Shown in pieces: positions 1-5,054 of a stretch of DNA of 6,684 nt. The stretch is from contig DATJRJ010000271.1 of NCBI GenBank assembly GCA_035504735.1, positions 1 to 6,684 on the forward strand, read 5' to 3'. Under the pieces are notes generated by a model, which was not told the DNA's origin, ran no database searches, and saw only the letters and a program-made list of their open reading frames with translations. Made by a program: the position numbers and the translations under genes. Every line of letters begins with the position of its first letter. Within the stretch, counting starts at the first letter, position 1. Source of the DNA: JAJPIG01 sp035504735. Its GTDB lineage: Bacteria; Desulfobacterota; Binatia; Binatales; Binataceae.

Positions 1-3
1 TCC

Positions 4-74
4 CGCGATGAGCAGCCGAGGAACCAGCCTGCGGTTCCCTCAGAGGGGTCGCGGGGCGATACATCGCGCCTTTT
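4..74 (+). other. Possible structured RNA segment ending in a T-run
   Basis: CGCGATG at 4-10 is perfectly complementary to CATCGCG at 62-68. It encloses an inner hairpin, GGAACC (20-25) with GGTTCC (33-38) around a 7-base loop. A competing tetraloop hairpin GCGA-TACA-TCGC lies at 56-67. Four Ts follow at 71-74. The arrangement could be the 3' part of a small RNA or a terminator of something to the left. It matches no RNA family I recognise, and 7-base pairings can arise by chance. Confidence 0.2.
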
Positions 75-495
75 GTACTGCGTCAGCTTCCGGCGGATGG
101 AGGTTTGCCGTGCGAAGTCCACCGTATGCGGCTCGGGCATCGCCAAGACCGCTATAGCGGGCGATTCAGCGAGTTGCTCTTTCATGTGGATCAGGTTTCG
201 AGAAGCCACAGCCGGATTTTCGGCGCCCGCAGAGGCTCGGCCCCATCGAGTATCTCAATTCTCGGTGGGCTGCATCACCAACATATCAGGTTCTAGGTTT
301 TGACTAAGCACAAGTAGAAACTCGGATGCCGGGCGTTCCAAGCGTAGTCATTCCTACCGTACCTACGGCCTGGCAGCCGGGGTGCGCTTAGAGTGGGCAG
401 GAAGAATGAGCGACCATATGCCGACTGTACGATGCGCTCACGGCGAAGGTCGAGGGCAAACACGGACCGCGAGCACGGTCCCGAGTTCAGGCCAA

Positions 496-523
496 TTGAA
501 ATCATTTGAGAATTGCTTATGCT
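496..523 (+). promoter_or_regulatory. Sigma-70-like promoter before the FecR operon
   Basis: TTGAAA at 496-501 and TATGCT at 518-523 are separated by 16 bases, matching 5 of 6 and 4 of 6 consensus positions. Transcription would begin near 530, which leaves almost no leader before the GTG at 543 and overlaps its Shine-Dalgarno sequence. Either the true start site lies further upstream or the downstream ATG at 585 is used. The match is by eye only. Confidence 0.3.
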
Positions 524-528
524 CCTCC

Positions 529-534
529 GAGGAA
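529..534 (+). promoter_or_regulatory. Ribosome binding site that decides the FecR start
   Basis: GAGGAA at 529-534 lies 8 bases before the GTG at 543. The alternative in-frame ATG at 585 has no comparable purine-rich site. This favours GTG as the start, in agreement with the positively charged N-terminus it adds to the signal peptide. Confidence 0.55.
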
Positions 535-542
535 ACTGACGA

Positions 543-1220
543 GTGCGAAGACCGGGACAGAGTCGATCAGTTTCGGGCATCTTAATGTCGACGGTCCTAT
601 TCACATTAACACTGATCCTGATGAGCAGCTCGCCGGTCACGGCGCAGAGGCCGATCGGGACCGTCACCCGCATAGATGGCGTCGCGATGCTCGAACGCGG
701 TGGACGCAGCCTGAAGGTGGGGCCTGGCACTGCTGTCGCGATTGGTGACAAGCTTGTTGCGAGCGCTAACGGCAGGCTAACAGTAACACTCGATGACGGC
801 GATCAGTTGATACTCGCCGAATCGACCTCGATCGTAATTCAAGGTAGCGCCGGAATTGGGGGTAACCTGGCAACCCCGATCCAACTCGTCGGAGGACATC
901 TCAGGTCGCTGGTCGACGCGGGCCTACGCGGCCTCAGCCGACCGTTCGAGGTTCATACGCCCAACGCGATCACTGCGGTACGCGGGACCGATTTCGAGAC
1001 CGCGTATATCGAGGGCAAACCGTGCCCGGGCTTCCCGGATTGCCTGCGTTATACTGACGTGGGCGTATACAAGGGCGTCGTTGAAGTTACCAATCCGGCC
1101 GACCTGAAAGCTTCGGTCCGAGTCACCGAAGGTTATGAGACCACGGTACCATGCGAATTGGCTCCATCCTCGCCAGCGCCGCTTGGGATTGGCGATCTGA
1201 TGGGCCCAGGGTATCGATGA
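543..1220 (+). CDS. Exported FecR-domain protein
   Basis: A 225-residue protein with an N-terminal export signal followed by a FecR domain. With the GTG start the n-region is basic (RRPGQSR), residues 13-30 form a hydrophobic core, and a cleavage site is likely near VTA-Q at 33-35. The ATG at residue 15 would leave a signal without positive charge. The FecR fold is indicated by the beta-rich repeat around 63-95 (IGDKLVASANG, then LTVTLDDGDQLILAE), by the hallmark AVRGTDFE at 145-152, and by VGVYKGVVEVTN (173-184) before VTEGYETTV. In classical FecR the domain is periplasmic and tethered to a membrane anti-sigma segment. Here there is no cytoplasmic anti-sigma part and no sigma-factor gene beside it, so it is a secreted stand-alone FecR protein of unknown ligand. 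Cys161 and Cys167 flank a short insertion and could form a disulfide. The next gene starts 4 bases after its stop, so the two are probably co-transcribed and translationally coupled. Confidence 0.85.
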   Translation: MRRPGQSRSVSGILMSTVLFTLTLILMSSSPVTAQRPIGTVTRIDGVAMLERGGRSLKVGPGTAVAIGDKLVASANGRLTVTLDDGDQLILAESTSIVIQGSAGIGGNLATPIQLVGGHLRSLVDAGLRGLSRPFEVHTPNAITAVRGTDFETAYIEGKPCPGFPDCLRYTDVGVYKGVVEVTNPADLKASVRVTEGYETTVPCELAPSSPAPLGIGDLMGPGYR

Positions 1221-1224
1221 GCCG

Positions 1225-1983
1225 GTGAAATCGACGGCATTGCTGAAGACGGCGCTGCTGAGTGCGAGCATATGCGCATTGATGCTAATCCTCGCAATCG
1301 CGGTGGACGCCGATGCCAGCCAGTTTACCGATATCTTAAACCCCGCGTCGCCCGGCCACTTCGATGCCACAATTTTCGGTGCCGGGTTCGGCAGCGAATT
1401 GTATGGTGCTACGCACGAAGGCGTTGAACTCGAACAAAGCCTCACCGCCGGTATCGGCGCAGTGGCACGCATCAGCACCTACCAGCTCTATCACGGTAGT
1501 GGCTTCGACAATCCCATCAAGCCTGTCCCAGGCCAGAATGCCCCGTTTTTCTTCGGCCGAGTTGCTGGCGGGATCGATGTTGTGCCCTGGACCAGCACTC
1601 ATCTGCTCGTGCTCGGCGGACGAGACTTCGGCGACAGCAATTCTTCGTCGATCGGGGCGGAGTTCTCGACCTGGGCCTTCATTCACAGCATTCACCCGGC
1701 GAATTTTTCGCTCGGTTTCAATCATTATTACGAAAATGAAGTATCTAATGGACTGATTGATATCAGGATGGTCTGTTTCTCGACCGGCTCGATGCTTCTC
1801 ATGGCGGGCGCCGGCAGTGCAATATGGGGCGGTGGTACGCTCGGACCGAAGGTACAGGTCGGCCCCGATCTCGGAGTCTATCTACGGCGCTTTAAGCTTA
1901 AGCTTGATCTACAAACGGGTTATGGAAGCGACCACTTTTACGGGCTATTAAGCTTCTCGCGCCAGTTTGCTTGGGAAGAGTGA
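1225..1983 (+). CDS. Probable outer-membrane beta-barrel protein, FecR-linked
   Basis: A 252-residue protein with a clear signal peptide: MKSTALLK, a long hydrophobic core at about 9-27, and likely cleavage near ADA at 29-31. The mature part is rich in Gly and aromatic residues with alternating hydrophobic and polar strands (for example TAGIGAVARISTYQLY at 74-89, LGVYLRRFKLKLDLQTGYG at 216-234, FYGLLSFSRQF at 238-248). This fits a small outer-membrane barrel of about 8-10 strands, although the last residues are WEE rather than a terminal aromatic. I recognise no named family. The start is GTG, 4 bases after the stop of the FecR-domain gene. The nearest purine run (AGGG around 1208-1211) is far from the start, so translation may rely on coupling. 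The tight spacing suggests the exported FecR protein and this barrel act together at the cell envelope. That functional link is inference from position. Confidence 0.7.
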   Translation: MKSTALLKTALLSASICALMLILAIAVDADASQFTDILNPASPGHFDATIFGAGFGSELYGATHEGVELEQSLTAGIGAVARISTYQLYHGSGFDNPIKPVPGQNAPFFFGRVAGGIDVVPWTSTHLLVLGGRDFGDSNSSSIGAEFSTWAFIHSIHPANFSLGFNHYYENEVSNGLIDIRMVCFSTGSMLLMAGAGSAIWGGGTLGPKVQVGPDLGVYLRRFKLKLDLQTGYGSDHFYGLLSFSRQFAWEE

Positions 1984-2045
1984 TTGCCGACACGCAGCAT
2001 CCTCTCTCTCAGTCCGCGAGAACGATTTAAGTCGATTTTGGGAGG

Positions 2046-2060
2046 AAAAACCCGAGCGGG
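2046..2060 (-). terminator. Weak minus-strand terminator candidate
   Basis: Read on the minus strand, CCCG-CT-CGGG (2051-2060) is followed directly by five Ts (2046-2050). It lies about 25 bases past the stop of the minus-strand frame at 2086-2400, where a terminator would be expected. The stem has at most four pairs and a very tight loop, so this is only a candidate. Confidence 0.25.
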
Positions 2061-2085
2061 GTCTCATGCGCCGATCATTGGAAGC

Positions 2086-2400
2086 TCAACCTGATTTCAG
2101 GAACGCCTCTACGTCCGCCCGATTGAGTTGACTGATAGCGGCGCTTGTAATTCGGGCTCGGGGCGGCGGTATGGCCGGCGAGCCAACCGTTCCAACGTGT
2201 GACTTCCTTTCGCGCCTCGCGTTCCGTCTCGAACAGCCGCGCAGGTTGCGCTCGACGGCCTCCTGGTCAAGGCGCACCATCAGCGGCGGCCCTACGTCGA
2301 GCACCGTCGCCGACGCGACGTCGTACCGCCCGAGCCGATTGTTGAACTCCATCGACCAGAACCTGTCGCCCCGTCGTGGTCTTGCTCTGAGAGCGTTCAT
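2086..2400 (-). pseudogene. Frameshifted small hypothetical protein
   Basis: An ATG-started minus-strand frame of 104 codons whose first part looks like genuine protein (GDRFWSMEFNNRLGRYDVA, then VLDVGPPLMVRLDQEAVERN). After VERNL at about 2244 the frame turns arginine-rich and implausible. The -1 frame from about 2240 instead reads LFETEREARKEVTRWNGWLA, a sensible helical continuation. One missing base in the CGCGG run near 2238-2243 would join them as NLRRLFETEREA. The original frame then regains a protein-like end (SQLNRADVEAFLKSG), so a second, compensating indel is possible around 2130-2180. I recognise no family. A TACAAT box (minus strand, 2421-2426) lies 20 bases upstream of the ATG, but no clear Shine-Dalgarno sequence is seen. 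Either a decayed small gene or one damaged by sequencing errors. Confidence 0.4.
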
Positions 2401-2609
2401 TTCTGTGTCCGGGCAAGACGATTGTAACAGCCACCGGCAGCATTCCGAAATTCACTTTCCACGTAATCGGCCTTGGCGGTGCTGGACGATCTCGTGCCGA
2501 CCCTCGTTAGACACTAAAACGCGATGGGCTCCGAGTCACTTTTGTAAAGTTCGGCCGCACTGCTTCAGCCGGAAATGTCCGGTTCCCATTTACCTTGACG
2601 CCCGCGCTC

Positions 2610-3021
2610 TCACTCCTCGAGCCATTGCTCGATGTTCTCCCGCGAGGGTTTTTAATTACCGCCTATTTGCGCCTGAATCGCTGCCAAGGACTTGCCTTCC
2701 CACTGAATTTACGTCGGAGCGGTGCCCGCGGGTACGACGAAAACCGTCACTCTGACCTATCGAGGTTTGTAGCAAAGTGAGGGAAGAGGCGACCCGATCG
2801 CGACGACCAAAACGTCGTACGCGACGTTAGTCGATTGACCAACCTTCCCGATGTACTTTCGCTCGCGCCAAGGCCGAAACGTCACCCATCGGCGAGGCGA
2901 TCGGCCGTTGAACTCTGCGAGTCTACGCTCGCGGCAGATCGCTTCTTCCACGATTGCGAGCGTCTGATGCTTCCCCTACTCTGGCGGCCCGGCACGCATC
3001 AACCAGCTTCTCGAGTTCCAT
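2610..3021 (-). pseudogene. Decayed minus-strand gene remnant with in-frame stops
   Basis: An ATG at 3021 follows an excellent ribosome binding site and opens MELEKLVDACRAARVGEA, but this frame ends after 32 codons at 2923. A shifted frame overlapping its end (from a GTG at 2951) runs to a stop at 2757. The same frame continues past that stop with protein-like pieces broken by further stops at 2709-2711 and 2652-2654: VTVFVVPAGTAPT, IQWEGKSLAAIQAQIGGN and KPSRENIEQWLEE, with a final stop at 2610-2612. The last piece resembles a normal helical C-terminus. The simplest reading is one or two small genes that have accumulated a frameshift and nonsense mutations. The initial segment lies 31 bases downstream of the DUF1329 stop on the same strand and could once have been its operon partner. 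No family is recognised, and the middle part could be chance open frame. Confidence 0.3.
2811..2828. repeat. Perfect 7-base inverted repeat
   Basis: AACGTCG (2811-2817) and CGACGTT (2822-2828) are exact reverse complements around TACG. Part of the arm also recurs just upstream (CGACG at 2801-2805). It could be an operator half-site pair or a small hairpin, but it lies inside the decayed 2610-3021 region rather than before an intact gene, and no T-run follows on either side. Confidence 0.4.
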
Positions 3022-3027
3022 ACCGAG

Positions 3028-3034
3028 CTCCTTT
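3028..3034 (-). promoter_or_regulatory. Strong ribosome binding site of a 32-codon frame
   Basis: On the minus strand AAAGGAG sits 6 bases before the ATG at 3021-3019, one of the best Shine-Dalgarno matches in the window. It supports the view that a translated gene once began here, even though the frame now stops at 2923. Confidence 0.5.
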
Positions 3035-3052
3035 GCTACGCGGGCCGGTTGA

Positions 3053-4357
3053 TTACCTCAACACCTGGGCCAGGCCGGCTGCGGTGGAATACCTGCCGAC
3101 GTCGTCCATGTTCTCGCCATCCCGGTTTCGGCAGTCGGCATTGGCACCGGTTGTCAGGTTGCCGTTCTTGAAGGCCCAGAACGAGAGATGACTAACCTGC
3201 TGGTCCCACTGATTGGCCCAGCCGTTAGGCGTGATAGCGTCGCCCTGGCCCGGCACGTGCGTGGCCACCACCGGCCAGAAGTTCGATTTCCAGTACTTCA
3301 TCGATTCGTCGTAGATGTCTTGCCAGTCTGACATCATCAGCTCGTTGTCTATCCACATCAGACGCTTGCCATAGCAATAGCCCTTGGCCTGGGAGGGCAC
3401 CCGATGCACGTCGATGATCGTCGTGTCGCGGACTTCGAATTTACCGATGCTGGGCTTGGCAAAAAACACCGGCTGGTAAAAGTTTTCCCACTGGTCTGAG
3501 AGGTTGACGTTCTGGATGATGTCGTTGAGTATCTTCTGCTCGCCCACCACCTCGGCGTTGAAACGCGAGAAGCCGCCATTGAAGCCGTTGACCCGCGGGT
3601 CGTCTAGGGTCAGGTCGCTGCCGATAAACGGCGTACATCGCGCAGCAGTTGAAAGGCGCAGCGAGCGGCGCAGCGCCGGAATGACCAGGAAGGTGTCCTC
3701 GAACTTGGTGTAATCGGTGTAGTAAATGGTCAGGTCGGTGGTGTACTTGGCCTGTTCCGGCGCGGTAACCATCACGTACTCGCTATAATCCATCCCCTGC
3801 GCCTTTGGATCGGTCAGTGGCTGCCCGGGATCCCCGATATGACTCAGACGGCGGTAAACGAAAATGTTCGACTCTCGGAAGACGTTACCAAAGCGGTCTT
3901 CAAAGCCGGACGTGATACTGCCGCAAATGAGGTAGGGCACATAGGCGAACCAGTTGTCGATCAGTAACTTAAGTCCTTTGCGCGGCTCTTGCGGATTCGG
4001 GAATGGCCAGCCTGAAACATAGCCGGTCATGGTGTGGCGGCCGTCAGGTAAATCCACGATCTTGACCTGGCTGCTGTACTTCTCGGTGTAGTCCTGAAAG
4101 CTCTTAGGCGGCGGCAGGCTGTGGTGCGGCCCTATCACCATCTGGAAGTCAGGCGGAAATTTCCAGAAATAAGTCCCCTTGAACATCGCCTGCATTCCGG
4201 GTGGAAAGAACTGATTGTACTGCTGCCAATTCTGCATGTTTATGACAGTGCCGGGCGGGATTCCGCCGCCTTCCTCGGCGGCGAACGCGGGAGCAGCCAA
4301 CAAAAGCAGGAGCAGGACAAGCGCTACCCTCAGCTGCCAACTTGAATCTTGTTTCAT
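3053..4357 (-). CDS. DUF1329 family exported protein
   Basis: A 434-residue protein, a normal length for the DUF1329 family. The signal peptide is textbook: MKQDSSWQLR, a leucine-rich core at 11-20, and AFA-A at 24-27. Family features visible are KGLKLLIDNWFAYVPY (127-142), the FLVIPALRRSLRLSTAAR stretch (223-240) followed by PFIGSDLTLDD (243-253), and the C-terminal DVGRYSTAAG. DUF1329 proteins are periplasmic or outer-membrane associated, have a fold related to lipoprotein-carrier proteins such as LolA/LolB, and are commonly encoded with DUF1302 proteins and RND-type transporters in bacteria that handle hydrophobic compounds. No such partner lies in this window, so the substrate is unknown. 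The frame is open back to a TTG at 4450, but the ATG at 4357 has a good Shine-Dalgarno sequence and places the signal peptide at the terminus, so I use it. The gene looks intact. Confidence 0.85.
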   Translation of the reverse strand: MKQDSSWQLRVALVLLLLLLAAPAFAAEEGGGIPPGTVINMQNWQQYNQFFPPGMQAMFKGTYFWKFPPDFQMVIGPHHSLPPPKSFQDYTEKYSSQVKIVDLPDGRHTMTGYVSGWPFPNPQEPRKGLKLLIDNWFAYVPYLICGSITSGFEDRFGNVFRESNIFVYRRLSHIGDPGQPLTDPKAQGMDYSEYVMVTAPEQAKYTTDLTIYYTDYTKFEDTFLVIPALRRSLRLSTAARCTPFIGSDLTLDDPRVNGFNGGFSRFNAEVVGEQKILNDIIQNVNLSDQWENFYQPVFFAKPSIGKFEVRDTTIIDVHRVPSQAKGYCYGKRLMWIDNELMMSDWQDIYDESMKYWKSNFWPVVATHVPGQGDAITPNGWANQWDQQVSHLSFWAFKNGNLTTGANADCRNRDGENMDDVGRYSTAAGLAQVLR

Positions 4358-4366
4358 GGTCCTAAA

Positions 4367-4372
4367 CCTCTC
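4367..4372 (-). promoter_or_regulatory. Ribosome binding site fixing the DUF1329 start
   Basis: GAGAGG on the minus strand lies 9 bases before the ATG at 4357. It settles the choice between this ATG and the upstream in-frame TTG at 4450, which would add 31 polar and basic residues ahead of the signal peptide. Confidence 0.6.
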
Positions 4373-4421
4373 ACTGTGTTCAAGCCGTCTCGTGTGCGAA
4401 CCGCATGTCCTCGGGGTCTCG

Positions 4422-4450
4422 TAATAAGCTTTCTTAATTGAGCGAATCAA
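4422..4450 (-). promoter_or_regulatory. Possible promoter of the DUF1329 gene
   Basis: The short AT-rich patch between the ClpP remnant and the DUF1329 gene contains, on the minus strand, TTGATT (4450-4445), 17 bases, then TTATTA (4427-4422; TATTAC one base later). The -35 match is fair and the -10 match is poor. It would give a leader of roughly 55-60 bases. It suggests the gene is transcribed on its own, not with the upstream pseudogene. Confidence 0.3.
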
Positions 4451-4494
4451 AATTACTAATGTAAGCGCAACCTAACGCTGCCTATCTATCGATG

Positions 4495-4948
4495 TCAAGA
4501 GCTGGTTATATTTGCTATTTCGCGCAAGCGCATGGCATTTGCCGTCTGCGCAGAACCGAACAACGCGGCGTTTGCATAAGTTCGGTGAATCATGAAAGTT
4601 GCGTGTGCGCTGGCATAACGGTTTGGCGCACCTAAAAACGCGACGACGGCAATCGAAGCTTCCGCCGTCGTAGATATGTAACTCAATCGGCAGCGCGTTA
4701 AGATAATTATAGAGTGCTACCGCATCGGCTACCGATCCGCCCATTGATTGCATAAGGAGATGAATCTGCTGAACCCCGCCAGTAGTCGCAATCGCGACGC
4801 CCTGCATAACGCGCTGTACCATCGCCTGATCGACGTTGCCTGCTAAAGTCGCGTATAGAGTGTGCGGAAGTTGAGATTGAGCTGATGGTATAGCCGCGCG
4901 GGCCGCTGGCCGCACAGGAATTTGGACCGTTCGCCGCTGTTTATCCAA
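4495..4948 (-). pseudogene. ClpP-like serine peptidase, frameshifted and truncated
   Basis: Two overlapping minus-strand frames together encode most of a ClpP/crotonase-fold peptidase. The first (from about 4948) gives YATLAGNVDQAMVQRVM, IHLLMQSMGGSVADAVALYN and LPIELHIYDGG, the usual substrate-binding GG loop and following helix. At about 4660 the coding sense moves to the next frame, which gives ASIAVVAFLGAPNRYASA and TFMIHR. These hold the nucleophile Ser (codon 4656-4654) and catalytic His (4587-4585). That frame stops at 4495, before the region that should supply the catalytic Asp and the C-terminal helices; traces such as LDIDR appear in other frames beyond it. No ATG or Shine-Dalgarno sequence precedes the first frame; its only apparent start is a TTG at 4948. 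Homologues of this short-ClpP type are complete proteins of roughly 190-200 residues. The gene is almost certainly inactive unless the breaks are sequencing errors. Confidence 0.7.
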
Positions 4949-5043
4949 GGACAGAGGGGGCGTGGAACGGTACTGAACCGAGCGCTACGCTTTGAGTAGT
5001 TGCGCGTCGAAGCAGAGCAACTGGCGAGGAGGGCCGCTGTGGT

Positions 5044-5048
5044 GAGGG
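5044..5048 (+). promoter_or_regulatory. Ribosome binding site of the IDO-family gene
   Basis: GAGGG lies 6 bases before the ATG at 5055, and another GAGGAGGG occurs about 11 bases further upstream (around 5028-5035). The first is ideally placed and supports the chosen start. Confidence 0.55.
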
Positions 5049-5054
5049 CAAGCG

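Larger units (their letters stand above)
1..542. other. Leader region without a convincing gene
   Basis: No reading frame here looks like a protein. Open frames exist on both strands (for example plus 105-296 and minus 293-751), but they lack good ribosome binding sites and recognisable motifs, and the minus-strand frame runs into the FecR gene. What can be seen is a set of inverted repeats at 4-70, a short GC-rich hairpin (GGACCG at 464-469 pairing with CGGTCC at 476-481), and a promoter-like pair at 496-523 serving the first gene. The stretch may be an upstream intergenic region or the decayed end of a gene lying left of the window. Confidence 0.5.

Noticed and set aside
464..481. GGACCG/CGGTCC hairpin upstream of the FecR promoter
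   Set aside because: Six-base GC-rich stem without a T-run or a gene ending nearby; easily chance.
293..751. Minus-strand open frame of 152 codons overlapping the FecR start
   Set aside because: No family motif, arginine- and serine-rich, no ribosome site, and it runs antisense into the well-supported FecR gene.
1894..1905. Double AAGCTT palindrome
   Set aside because: It encodes the alternating FKLKLDLQ strand of the barrel-like protein; the symmetry follows from Lys-Leu codons.
2569..2600. CCGGA-AATG-TCCGG hairpin followed by GGTTCCCATTTACC-type sequence, reminiscent of an insertion-sequence end
   Set aside because: No matching second end, no target-site duplication and no transposase in the window; the resemblance is from memory only.
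2171..2755. Plus-strand open frame of 194 codons
   Set aside because: Composition is that of a shadow frame (many Arg, Ser, Pro) opposite the broken minus-strand gene; no motif and no clear start signal.
2835..3191. Plus-strand open frame running antisense into the DUF1329 gene
   Set aside because: Its second half is simply the complement of the conserved DUF1329 C-terminus, and it has no motif of its own.
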